NCBI GenBank assembly: GCA_050258095.1
Contig: JBLMYD010000145.1
Coordinates: 1-24,299, forward strand
DNA from: VRUE01 sp050258095
Lineage (GTDB): Bacteria; Actinomycetota; Thermoleophilia; Solirubrobacterales; 70-9
Length of the DNA stretch: 24,299 nt
Direction of reading: 5' to 3'
Shown: piece by piece, positions 5,573-15,167 of the stretch
Layout of the letters: each line of letters begins with the position of its first letter
Position numbering within the stretch: the stretch's first letter is position 1
The notes under the pieces: model-generated
Told to the model about the DNA's origin: nothing
Databases searched by the model: none
The model's input: only the letters and a program-made list of their open reading frames with translations
Position numbers and translations under genes: made by a program

Positions 5573-5922
5573 TCAAGCAGCGGCTAGTTGGCGATCCCTG
5601 ATCTCGACTCGATAGTCGGCGGGCAGCGGCACCGCAGGCTGGTTGCGCTTGGATTCCCGGCGACGAGTCAGCAGGTGCTCGAAGAAGGCGAGCGCGCCAC
5701 CGCGCGGCGCGGCGACGATCTCACGGCCATCGGGGTAGACGATTGCGAGAGCGGTCGGTGCTCTGCAACGGCTTCGGCGAGGATCGAGGCGAAGCCCTCC
5801 TGATCGGCGGCGATGAAGGTGGTCCCCTCGGGGTAGCGGTCAGGGTCAGCGACAGCTTCGATCAGCCGCTCGTTGGCGATCTTGCCGGCCGGGGTGAACT
5901 TGCTGTGCTCTAGCTCTTCCAT
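5573..5922 (-). pseudogene. Frameshifted hypothetical gene
   Basis: A coherent protein can be read if one frameshift is allowed near 5750-5758. The first frame gives MEELEHSKFTPAGKIANERL through FASILAEAVAEHR. The second continues ALAIVYPDGREIVAAPRGG through RVEIRDRQLAAA and a TGA at 5573-5575. The composition is protein-like on both sides of the break, and the junction makes a continuous strand after EAVAEHR. I do not recognise the family. It may be a true pseudogene or a sequencing indel. Its 5' end is in frame with an IS110-like start at 5991, giving a possible short fusion. Confidence 0.45.
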
Positions 5923-5934
5923 GATTCCGCGATT

Positions 5935-5991
5935 GCTTCCCAATGCGGCGGTGTGGCTCTTCTTGTGGGTGTCCGTTCCGATCACGATCAT
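5935..5991 (-). pseudogene. N-terminal fragment of an IS110-family transposase
   Basis: The start MIVIGTDTHKKSHTAAL matches the opening of IS110-type DEDD transposases, where the Asp in G-x-DTHK is the first catalytic acid. GAAGGGA precedes the ATG at good distance. Similarity stops after about 17 residues, and the frame runs on into an unrelated protein. The catalytic RuvC-like core and the Ser domain are absent, so this is a remnant. Confidence 0.55.
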
Positions 5992-6240
5992 TGGCTGCGT
6001 CCCTTCGATTGGTTGTCGCCTACTCGGACGGACCGCCGGCGGACAGACCTCACTCGGGCGAAGCCACGCTCCTATCAAGTCACGACGGCGATCTTCCCGA
6101 GAACCAACCGTCTCGGTCGGACACTGCCGCCGACCGTGGGGCCGACTTTGACAGTGACGTCAAGGTAGCCCAAGGTCTTGACGCTTGCTGGCCCAGAAGG
6201 ACATAGCCGCGGACACCCCGCCGAAAATTTGGGCCGAACT
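5992..6240 (-). mobile_element. Possible IS110 left-end remnant (non-coding region upstream of the transposase start)
   Basis: About 250 bp upstream of the IS110-like start contain no convincing ORF. In the IS110 group the non-coding left end encodes the bridge RNA. The minus strand carries GACTTGATAGGAGCG and a G/C-rich repeat-containing leader before the ATG, plausible for such a leader. I cannot fold or align it here, so only the position and lack of coding support the call. Confidence 0.3.
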
Positions 6241-6269
6241 TCGTCCCAAGTCCAGTTGCTCGCAACAGC

Positions 6270-7475
6270 TCAGCCCACGCACCCTTCCGGCCACGAATTG
6301 GCTTCCTGCGCTCCGACCCCGGCGCTTTCGGTGATGCTCGGTGTCGCGGCCGCAAGCGCCGCGTCGTTGGCGCTGATCGTGGCGCGGATGGCACTGGCCT
6401 CGGGCGTGGGTGCGGTCGCGGCGCTGGCCAGCGTCCCCTTGAAGGGGTGGCGGGCGGCCTGAACCAGGCGGATCAGCGCCCGCGGCCCACCGTAAGACCG
6501 CAGGGTCCTCTCCAGCGAGTAGATCGGCACCTCACGGGTGTGAAGCGTCGCCGCGAGGCGGACGTCGTGGACCAGGTTCCTGAAGCGCCGGTAGGGGCCG
6601 CGGCCGGCGCTACCCAGGCTGACTTGGCCCGCCCGGCCGAACCAGCGCCGGCCCGAGTGGAGGTAGGAGGCGACGATCCCGGGTCCGGGGTCAATGCCCG
6701 CGTGATAGGTGAAGGTGCTGCGGTAGGCCTGGAAGAAGAGCGCGTGCCAGGGGGCGTTCGGCAGGACGAACTCGCTGGCGTCCTGGAGGGCGAGGCGGCC
6801 GTCTTCGAGGTCGTCGAGGACCGTCGGCAGGGGCGCCGCCGAGAGGTCGATGCGGTGTCGCTTCGCCCAGCGCGCCATGCGTTCGTAGGTGCGCCAGGCC
6901 GCGCACTGTCCGGCGGGGTTCGCCGGTTGCTGCAGGAGCGCCGGGAGCGCGGCTTCGCCATCGCCGCCCAGCAGCGCCGCCGACACCTCGGGGGGCGTGC
7001 CGACCGGGGGCTCGGGGTCGATCGCGATGCCCTTCAGCCGGACGCGCTTCGCCCGCGCCCAGCGCGCGAGCGATCTGACCGCTGCGAACTGCTCGGTGGC
7101 TGCGCTTTCCGACGCCCAGTAGCCGTCCGTAAACGGGATCAGGGTCCACCCCCAGACTGGCACCCCAAGCCGGTTCGCTTTCCTGAGGATTGCCAGCCCG
7201 TCGTGGCGGCGCGGCTCCCCGGGAGGCACCGGTCCGAAGTCCCGCTTGTAGCGGAGGTTGAGGTAGAGGGGGATGTGGTTCTCGCTGAGAACGCGCCACA
7301 GGTAGGGCGTGTAGGGGCGGGTGTCGCGCCGGTTCCAGTAAGTGTTGGGCCTGCCCCAGTTCGTGCCGGGCACCGCCTCGCCCGCCCAGAACCCGACCGT
7401 GGTTTTCCCCTGAGCGCTGCCCGCCTGTGGGGCGAGCAGAGCCAGGGTGGCGACCGCAGCGAGGGCGACTCTCAT
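6270..7475 (-). CDS. Secreted TIM-barrel-like protein (putative glycoside-hydrolase-like)
   Basis: The ~401-residue protein starts at ATG 7475 with a signal peptide (MRVALAAVATLALLAPQAGSA). The mature part has alternating strands and helices typical of a TIM barrel: TVGFWAGE, IPLYLNLRYKRDFGP, LGVPVWGWTLIPFTDGYW, LKGIAIDPEPP, WHALFFQAYRSTFTYHAG. The IAIDPEPP motif at a strand end holds acidic residues where barrel hydrolases keep catalytic ones. No specific family is recognised, so the substrate is unknown. It lies downstream of the peroxiredoxin gene on the same strand, 45 bp away. The C-terminal ~60 residues are Ala/Thr-rich. Confidence 0.6.
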   Translation of the reverse strand: MRVALAAVATLALLAPQAGSAQGKTTVGFWAGEAVPGTNWGRPNTYWNRRDTRPYTPYLWRVLSENHIPLYLNLRYKRDFGPVPPGEPRRHDGLAILRKANRLGVPVWGWTLIPFTDGYWASESAATEQFAAVRSLARWARAKRVRLKGIAIDPEPPVGTPPEVSAALLGGDGEAALPALLQQPANPAGQCAAWRTYERMARWAKRHRIDLSAAPLPTVLDDLEDGRLALQDASEFVLPNAPWHALFFQAYRSTFTYHAGIDPGPGIVASYLHSGRRWFGRAGQVSLGSAGRGPYRRFRNLVHDVRLAATLHTREVPIYSLERTLRSYGGPRALIRLVQAARHPFKGTLASAATAPTPEASAIRATISANDAALAAATPSITESAGVGAQEANSWPEGCVG

Positions 7476-7520
7476 CAAGGCAGCGTAGCCAGCGACCGGC
7501 GATGGGGACCGACCTGCCGG

Positions 7521-8081
7521 CTACCTGGTCTCGGCCAACCATCCCAAGACCTCGGCGGCGTCGCGGTCGGGTGGGAAGACCGGGTAGAAGACCTTGGCGA
7601 TCCGGCCGGTCTCGGCGATCAGGGTGAGGCGCCTGTAGAGCGTCATGCCATCGACCTCGAAGGTGGGGAGACGGAGGGTGTCGCGGAGGCGGAGGTCGGC
7701 GTCGCTGAGCAGCGGGAAGGGAATGTGCTCGCGTTCGGCGAGCTCGCGCTGCTCGTCGGGGCTCTGGGCGCCGATGCCGATCACCGAGGCGCCCAGGGCT
7801 TCGAAATCGGCGAGGGCGTCGCGGTACGCGCAGGCCTGCGGCGTGCACCCGCGAGCGCCCGGAATGTCGTTCCAGCCTGTCGGCAGCGGCTCGCCGGGTG
7901 TCCCGGTGCGCGGGTAGACGTAGACGACGGCCAGGTCGCCCAGCGTTGAGACGTCGATCGGCCCCCCGCGGCTCGAAGGCAGCGTTATCCGGGGGAGCTG
8001 AATACCCAGAAGGTGATCGGCCGCACCGTCGTCCTCTGGTGCGGGCAGGTCCGCCGGCAGCCGGGTGTAGTCGTCGCTCAC
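7521..8081 (-). CDS. Peroxiredoxin, AhpC/TSA (PrxQ/BCP-like)
   Basis: The 186-residue thioredoxin-fold protein carries C79-TPQA-C84 (GARGCTPQACAYRD), the spacing of peroxidatic and resolving cysteines in PrxQ/BCP enzymes that reduce hydroperoxides. The sequence VVYVYPRTGTPGEPLP replaces the usual short FYP turn and adds an insertion before the active site. SDADLRLRDTLRLPTF and RLTLIAETGRI are the typical later strands. It starts at GTG, overlapping the previous gene's TGA by 4 bp (GTGA), so it is coupled to the phosphatase/rhodanese-like gene. No signal peptide is seen, so it is probably cytoplasmic. Confidence 0.8.
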   Translation of the reverse strand: MSDDYTRLPADLPAPEDDGAADHLLGIQLPRITLPSSRGGPIDVSTLGDLAVVYVYPRTGTPGEPLPTGWNDIPGARGCTPQACAYRDALADFEALGASVIGIGAQSPDEQRELAEREHIPFPLLSDADLRLRDTLRLPTFEVDGMTLYRRLTLIAETGRIAKVFYPVFPPDRDAAEVLGWLAETR

Positions 8082-8521
8082 CTGAGTTCGTCGAGGCCCT
8101 GACGGACCCAGGCCTTGAGCTCATCCGAGCCGACGAACGGCGCGCCGTCGGCCTCAGCCCGGGCGATCACATCGTCGGCGCCGGCGCCGGCCCGCAGGCC
8201 GGCGTATAGGTAGACCAGCGCCGAGGAGCGCGGACCCCTGCGGCAGGTCACGAGGGTCGGCCGGGGAAGCTCGTCGAGCGCCGCGATCTGCTCTCGTGCC
8301 AGCTCCATGTCCATCGTCTGCGGCGGGTCCGAGACGATGTTCGCCGAGTCGGCCACGGCCGTCTGGACGCTTGCGTAGGACATTCCGCCCTCCATCGCAG
8401 CGAACTCCTCGCCGCAGAGGAACAGCCAGGAGGCGGCGCCGGCGTCGCGTGCGAACGCTTCCGGATTGGCGATCGGCTCGGTGTTGAACTTCAGGTCGGC
8501 GGGTGCCTCGAAGTCGGCCAC
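8078..8521 (-). CDS. Cysteine-loop phosphatase/rhodanese-like protein (DUF442/BLH type)
   Basis: The 147-residue protein has TLVTCRRGPRSSALVYLY, a C-x4-R loop of the kind in rhodanese and beta-lactamase-hydrolase-like phosphatase families, followed by a helix. The sequence LAREQIAALDELPRP before it is the usual helix ahead of the active-site strand. The N-terminal half (FNTEPIANPEAFARDAGAAS) is less typical. It is the first gene of a leftward set and overlaps the peroxiredoxin start by 4 bp. A sulfur-transfer or thiol-related role beside the peroxiredoxin is plausible. Substrate unknown. Confidence 0.6.
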   Translation of the reverse strand: MADFEAPADLKFNTEPIANPEAFARDAGAASWLFLCGEEFAAMEGGMSYASVQTAVADSANIVSDPPQTMDMELAREQIAALDELPRPTLVTCRRGPRSSALVYLYAGLRAGAGADDVIARAEADGAPFVGSDELKAWVRQGLDELR

Positions 8522-8585
8522 CGACGGAACCTAGCGCCTGGCACGCGATTGTCAACGCCGTTGCCGGTCGCCGTAGGGTTGAAGC

Positions 8586-9134
8586 GTGCAACGTCACGTC
8601 GCCTTCCTGCGCGGGATGAATCTCGGCAACCGCCGGATCGGGAACGAGGAGCTGCGCCGCGAGTTCGAGGCGCTGGGCTTCGCCGGGGTCGCCTGCTTCC
8701 GGGCGAGCGGCAACGTGATCTTCGACGACGAGGGGGGCGACGAGGACGAGCTGGGCGGGCGGATCGAAGCCGGGCTCGCCGAAGCGCTCGGCTACGAGGT
8801 GCCGGTCTTCCTGCGCAGCGCCGCCGAGCTGGGAGAGATCGCGGCGCGCGAGCCGTTCGAGGCGGCCGCCGTCGCGGCTTCGAAGGGCAAGCTCCAGGTC
8901 GCCTTCCTCGCCTCGGCGCCGCCGGGCGACGACAGCGAGCGAGCGCTGGCGCTGGCCACGGACGAGGACCGCCTCGCGATCGAGGGCCGCGAGCTCCACT
9001 GGCTGCCCAGCGGCGGCATCTCGAAATCCGCCCTCGACCTTAGCGCCCTTGAGTCGATCCTCGGCACGTGGACGATGCGCACGAGGGGCACCGTCGAGCA
9101 GATAGTGGCGAAGTACTGCGGGGCGGAGGTTTAG
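8586..9134 (+). CDS. DUF1697 family protein
   Basis: This 182-residue protein has the family signature: VAFLRGMNLGNRRIGNEELR at the N-terminus, then FRASGNVIFDD, a mid-domain VPVFLRSAAELGEIA, and the C-terminal WTMRTRGTVEQIVA that resembles the family's 'T.RN..T..kl' ending. The function of the family is unknown. It starts at GTG and is divergent from the phosphatase/peroxiredoxin genes, with 64 bp between. Its stop overlaps the convergent stop of the next gene by 4 bp (TTAG). Confidence 0.85.
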   Translation: MQRHVAFLRGMNLGNRRIGNEELRREFEALGFAGVACFRASGNVIFDDEGGDEDELGGRIEAGLAEALGYEVPVFLRSAAELGEIAAREPFEAAAVAASKGKLQVAFLASAPPGDDSERALALATDEDRLAIEGRELHWLPSGGISKSALDLSALESILGTWTMRTRGTVEQIVAKYCGAEV

Positions 9135-9316
9135 CGTCTTCCCAGCCGTCGATCGACCCAGAGACCGAGCTCCGCATAGGCCGTCGCACCGATCAAGACC
9201 GCCACGATGAGGATCCACGGCGGCGCACCGAAGACGAAAATCGCGATCGCCGCCACCACCGCCGTGAACGTCCCCGCGAAGGAGGCTCCGCGCGGAGTTT
9301 TTGCCAAGCGCTCCAT
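9131..9316 (-). CDS. Small two-helix membrane protein
   Basis: The 61-residue protein starts MERLAKTPRGAS. It has two hydrophobic segments, FTAVVAAIAIFVFG and WILIVAVLIGATAYAELGLWV, joined by a tight PPW turn and ending in WVDRRLGRR, so the tail is probably cytoplasmic. The start ATG shares its A with the upstream TGA (TGATG), which fixes the start and indicates coupling. No family recognised. Its stop overlaps the DUF1697 stop from the other strand. Confidence 0.6.
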   Translation of the reverse strand: MERLAKTPRGASFAGTFTAVVAAIAIFVFGAPPWILIVAVLIGATAYAELGLWVDRRLGRR

Positions 9317-9549
9317 CAGCTCCACACCATGATGATAAGGGCGACGATGGAAGCGGGAGATGCGTATTTGAAACCCACCCCAATGCCTTCGTTCACAACG
9401 TGCGCAAGGTCGTCGGGCGTCGCATTTCGGTCGAGAGCCCGTGCTGCGTAGTAGCCGCTGAGATACGCCATGCAACCTCCCAATAGGGAGAAGGCGGCAA
9501 TGACTGCTTCGAGGAATTCACGTGCGCCAGCGGGGTCGGTCGGGTGCAT
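9316..9549 (-). CDS. Small membrane protein coupled to the next gene
   Basis: The 77-residue protein is read from ATG 9549 (MHPTDPAGAREFLEAV); a GTG at 9591 would add 14 residues. Hydrophobic segments are VIAAFSLLGGCMAYLSGYYAA and YASPASIVALIIMVW, with a polar linker RALDRNATPDDLAHVVNEG between them. It may form a hetero-complex with the two-helix protein whose start overlaps its stop. Function unknown. Confidence 0.55.
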   Translation of the reverse strand: MHPTDPAGAREFLEAVIAAFSLLGGCMAYLSGYYAARALDRNATPDDLAHVVNEGIGVGFKYASPASIVALIIMVWS

Positions 9550-9606
9550 TGCGCCAACCGTAGAGGGCCTCAGCACACGTGCGGCGCGCACAATCGAGCG
9601 TCTCTG

Positions 9607-10545
9607 TCAATTCTTCGCGCCGAGATCGGCGCGGGGGAGGGCGGCGAGGCGGGCGTCGGCGCTGACGGCGCCGATCTCCTCGGGGAGGCCCGAGAGACGG
9701 ACGTCGGTGACGAACTCCATCTCGCGCCCGAGCGGGCGGAAGAAGTTGTCGTAGTGGGTGGGGACGACGACGACGGGGTCGAGGAGGGGGAGGATCCGCT
9801 GCCAGTACTCGTCGGTGAAGCTGCGGCCGGCGATGCCGGCGAGGAAGACGTCGACCCCCCGCTCGCGGACGGCGTCGTCGACCAGGTTGGCGCTGCCCTG
9901 ATGGTAGAAGCGCAGCCCCGCGACCTCGATCGAGATGCCCCAGACCTGGCCGCAGCGGTAGGCGGCGGGGGAGAGGGCGTCGAGGTGCTCGCAGGTGAGG
10001 TCGCCGTCGTAGGGGACGGCGAGGCCGAGCAGCAGCTTCGAGTGGGCGCTCGGGGTGAAGCCGACCCGGAACGGCCCGAGCTCGTAGGCGCGGTAGGGCT
10101 CGACCTCGACGGCGCGGTCGGCGAGGTCGTGCAGGGCCATCAGCCTGACCAGCGAGTCCGATCCGTACGCCTTGCAGCCGCAGCGGCGGGCGATCGCCGG
10201 CGCGTCGACCGCGTGGTCGAAGTGGGTGTGGCCGACGAGCACGCCGACCGCCTCGCCGGGCGCGCGGAGGAAGCGGTCGAGCGCCCCTGGATCGGGCAGG
10301 GTGGGCCGGCGCCGCAGCAGGTCGGAGAAGGGCACGCGCGACACGTAGGGGTCGACGAACAGCGTCCGTCCCTCGAACGTCATCCGGTAGCCGGAGACGC
10401 CGAGCCATTCGACCTCGAGCCCGGCCGGCAGCTCCAGCGGCCGCGCCTCGAGCTCGCCCAGGACCTGGCCGTCTTCGCGCTGTGCCGAGCGCCGTGTGAG
10501 GCGCGCCCTGGCGAGCTCGCCCAGGTGCCGCAGCGGCCCCGCCAC
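9607..10545 (-). CDS. MBL-fold metal-dependent hydrolase (UlaG/RomA-like)
   Basis: The 312-residue protein has the metallo-beta-lactamase fold: WLGVSGYRMTFEGRTLFVDPYVS at the first sheet, then the metal motif GHTHFDHAVD (H-x-H-x-D-H), later TPSAHSKLL and VVVVPTHYDNFF supplying further ligands. Members of this group hydrolyse lactones or phosphodiester/amide bonds. It lies 8 bp downstream of the OsmC gene on the same strand, so the two are probably co-transcribed. The first ~45 residues (Arg-rich) precede the fold and could be shortened if a later start is used. Confidence 0.8.
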   Translation of the reverse strand: MAGPLRHLGELARARLTRRSAQREDGQVLGELEARPLELPAGLEVEWLGVSGYRMTFEGRTLFVDPYVSRVPFSDLLRRRPTLPDPGALDRFLRAPGEAVGVLVGHTHFDHAVDAPAIARRCGCKAYGSDSLVRLMALHDLADRAVEVEPYRAYELGPFRVGFTPSAHSKLLLGLAVPYDGDLTCEHLDALSPAAYRCGQVWGISIEVAGLRFYHQGSANLVDDAVRERGVDVFLAGIAGRSFTDEYWQRILPLLDPVVVVPTHYDNFFRPLGREMEFVTDVRLSGLPEEIGAVSADARLAALPRADLGAKN

Positions 10546-10553
10546 CGCTCGAC

Positions 10554-11060
10554 CTAGACCGTCGCGATCGTCGAGGAGAGCTGCGGCGTCACGGCGATCG
10601 TCTGCAGGACGACGCAGTAGCGCTCGGTCAGCTCCAGCAGGGTCGCCAGCTGCTCCTCGTCGGCGTCGGCGTCGAGCTCGAAGGCGAGCCGGATCGCGCG
10701 GAAGCCGACCGGCGCGTCGCGCTCGACGGCCAGCGTGCCGCGGAAGTCGAGGTCGCCCTCAGCCCGCACCGTGCCGCCCCGCACCTCGACCCCGATCGAG
10801 GTCGCCACCGCGCGCAGCGTCACCCCGGCGCAGGCGGCCAGCGCCTCGAGCAGCATGTCGCCCGAGCAGAGCAGGCTGCCGTCGCCGCCCGAAGCCGGGT
10901 GCAACCCCGCGGCGGCGATCGCCCGCCCGGTCTGCACCGAGCACGAGATGCCCTCGCCCAGCTCGCCGGTCGCCGAGAGGGTGACCAGCGCCGCCTCAGG
11001 CTCCTCGCGGTAGCGCTCCTTCAGCGGGGTCTGGATCTCGCGCAGCTGCTCCCTCTCCAC
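10554..11060 (-). CDS. OsmC/Ohr family protein
   Basis: The 168-residue protein shows the OsmC pattern: the first half with GGDGSLLCSGDMLLEALAAC (Cys77), then the beta sheet and ERYCVVLQTI (Cys149). The paired cysteines at these places are the thiol-peroxidase residues of OsmC/Ohr proteins, which reduce organic hydroperoxides. The first gene of the OsmC-MBL pair, it is divergent from the ABC-F gene with 49 bp between. It probably serves oxidative-stress defence; substrate not determined. Confidence 0.8.
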   Translation of the reverse strand: MEREQLREIQTPLKERYREEPEAALVTLSATGELGEGISCSVQTGRAIAAAGLHPASGGDGSLLCSGDMLLEALAACAGVTLRAVATSIGVEVRGGTVRAEGDLDFRGTLAVERDAPVGFRAIRLAFELDADADEEQLATLLELTERYCVVLQTIAVTPQLSSTIATV

Positions 11061-11109
11061 TCGCTTCAGGTTAGGTCACGGCTTCGACCCGCGTAGTGTC
11101 AAGATCGCG

Positions 11110-12997
<1,888 letters not shown>

Positions 12998-13023
<26 letters not shown>

Positions 13024-14368
13024 CCAGCGTGCCCTTTCCGGGCGCGAGGGTGATGTTGCGGACCTTGACCTTCTCCGGCTTCGGGTCGGGCGCGCTGAGC
13101 TCGGCCCGGGTGACGAACTCGCGCAGCACGATGCGCATCTCGTATTCGGCGAAGGCGGCGCCGATGCAGCGCCGCACGCCGCCGCCGAACGGGATCCAGG
13201 CATAGTTCTCGGCCCTTTCCTCGATGAAGCGCTCCGGCCGGAGCTCCTCCGGGTCGGGAAAGAGATCGGCCCGGTAGTGCATCGGCGCGATCGCCGCCAT
13301 CAGGAAGGTGCCGGCCGGCAGCCGGTAGCCGCCGAACTCGGCCGGCGCGGTCAGCTTGCGGGCGACGTCGACGATCACCGGCCGCACGCGCAGCGTCTCC
13401 TTGATCGTCGCCTCGAGGTACTCGTCCTCGCCGGCGGCCAGCGAGTCGCGCAGCTTGCTCAGCACGCGTGGCGAGCGCAGCAGCCGCTCCATCGCCCAGG
13501 CGAGCCCCGTCGCGGTCGTCTCGTGGCCGGCGCCGAGCACGGTGACGAGCTCGTCGCGCAGCTCCTCGTCGCTCATCGGGCTGCCGTCGTCGTGTTCGGC
13601 TTCGAGCAGCAGCGAGAGCACGTCGTCGTGCTCCCCGCCGTCGTTCGCGATCTCGGCCCGGCGCAGCGCGATCTCCTCGTAGATGAACTCGTCGAGCGCC
13701 GCCCGCGCGCGCAGGAAGCGCGCCCACGGACTCCAGCGGCCGAGGTTGCGGCGCAGCATCGGGAAGGCGAGCACGGCGCTGACGCGGTCGCTGAAGCGCT
13801 CGATCAGGCCCTCGAAGCGAGTCAGCCGCTCGCGGTCGTGGACGCCGAAGACGGCGCGCATGATCACCGCCAGCGTGATCCGCTGGGTGTGGGGGCGCAG
13901 GGCGAACGGCTCGCCCACCGGCCAGCTCTCCATCTCCTCGCGGGTCACCGACCGGATCAGCTCGCCGTAGCGGGCGATCTGCCTGCCGTGGAAGGGGGGC
14001 AGCAGCAGCTTGCGCTGGCGCAGGTGGGGACCCTCGTCGAGGGTCAGGACCGAGTTCGGCCCGAGCGCCGGCTCGAGCACGGTCGCGTTCGCCTCTCCCG
14101 CGTGGAACTGCTCGGCCGACCCGGTGAAGAGCTGCTTGACCAGGCCGGGCTCGGCGACGTAGACGAGCCGCCCCCAGAAGGGGAACGAGAGCGCGAAGAC
14201 GTCCCCGTAGCGCCGTTGCAGCCGGATCAGAAAGCCGAGCGGGTCGCGCACGTAGCGCAACGCTTGCAGCAGCGCCGGCGCCGACGAGCTGGGCGGCGGG
14301 CCGTCGTGGACCGGAGCCCCTTGGGACGGGGCGGTCGCCGGAGGTCGCTCAATCGCCGCCTGCTCCAT
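12998..14368 (-). CDS. Cytochrome P450
   Basis: The 456-residue protein starts at ATG 14368 (MEQAAIERPP). Motifs are the I-helix GAGHETT, the K-helix ETLR (ExxR), PERF and the heme loop FGGGVRRCIGAAFAEYE with the thiolate Cys. It is soluble, without a membrane anchor, as usual in bacteria. The N-terminal pattern (PLGFLIRLQRRYGDVFAL) resembles CYP110/CYP138-like enzymes that oxidise fatty acids, terpenoids or steroids; substrate is not predictable here. Redox partners are not adjacent. The 3' end converges on and overlaps the ABC-F gene by 26 bp. An alternative longer start at 14536 would add 56 residues running into an AT-rich promoter-like stretch and is unlikely. Confidence 0.92.
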
Positions 14369-14523
14369 CGCCGGACACGATAGAGGACGGGCTGGCTGGT
14401 TAGCCAGCCACGCGGAAAGCTCCGGATGGACAAATAGTCTAATCTTATTGATTGTTTTGTTCCAAAATGGTAATCGGTTCCAACGGGCATACGTCAATAG
14501 GCGTCCAGAGAAAGGAGCAGCGG
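14369..14523. promoter_or_regulatory. AT-rich divergent promoter region
   Basis: This 155-bp intergenic stretch is far more AT-rich than its surroundings (14427-14475). On the plus strand TTGATT and TAATCG are separated by 17 bp, a possible -35/-10 pair for the secreted-protein genes. A good ribosome binding site GAAAGGAG lies just before ATG 14524. P450 would read the other way. Individual elements are tentative. Confidence 0.35.
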
Positions 14524-15129
14524 ATGAAACTGGCAAGGACGATCGGCACCGGGCTCATGACGATCCTCGTGGTCATGGCGCTTGGAGGCGTCGGCTCCGC
14601 AATGGCCGAAACCACCGCGCTGTGCGCAGTCGACGAAGACCCGTGCGAAGCAGCGAATCAAGTCACCGAAGTGCATTTCGAAGCCCACAACCTAACCATA
14701 TTAAGTCCCCTGCCAGAAGGGGAAGGAGGATATAACTATGGCTGTGACGGGTTATTTTCAGCCACGGTCTCGGAATTAGGCAAACCGCAAACCCTCGAAG
14801 CACAAAGCCTGTCGTTCACGAGTTGCGGGCAGGGTTGTACTCGCACCACGGAAACACTGGGTACATTCTCTGTCTTAAAAGTCGAAACCGAATTGGCTGA
14901 AATCACCGCCAACGGGTTCGAAATCAAAGTGAGCTGCAGCGGCTTCTCCAATTGCCTGTATGGGTTCAACGAACAGGTCGGAACGCTCAAAGGAGCGTTA
15001 CTGGCTGAAAACGGACACATCACTTATCAAGAAGCGCCGTTAGAACTGATTAGCGGCTTCCTCTGTCCCAAAGAAATAAAACTAGACGCGTTATTTGAAG
15101 CCTCTGAACCGATCTACGTGTCGTCGTAG
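14524..15129 (+). CDS. Secreted cysteine-containing protein, paralog A
   Basis: The 201-residue protein has a signal peptide (MKLARTIGTGLMTILVVMAL...GSAMA) and a mature part with paired cysteines: ALCAVDEDPC, YGCDGLF, SFTSCGQGCTRT, KVSCSGFSNCLY and FLCPKE. It has predicted beta-rich repeats. It shares these landmarks with the next gene, so the two arose by tandem duplication. I associate such proteins with paralogous families in Solirubrobacterales genomes, function unknown. Codon use is odd: GAA and AAA predominate, and about seven TTA leucine codons occur, whereas neighbouring genes almost never use TTA. The start is fixed by GAAAGGAG upstream. Confidence 0.8.
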   Translation: MKLARTIGTGLMTILVVMALGGVGSAMAETTALCAVDEDPCEAANQVTEVHFEAHNLTILSPLPEGEGGYNYGCDGLFSATVSELGKPQTLEAQSLSFTSCGQGCTRTTETLGTFSVLKVETELAEITANGFEIKVSCSGFSNCLYGFNEQVGTLKGALLAENGHITYQEAPLELISGFLCPKEIKLDALFEASEPIYVSS

Positions 15130-15167
15130 CGGATTGAGGCGCATCAACACAAGAGAAAGGGAGAGTC

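Noticed and set aside
6447..7949. Long plus-strand ORF of 500 codons
   Set aside because: It is an antisense shadow of the secreted barrel and peroxiredoxin genes, Arg/Gly/Val-rich without domains.
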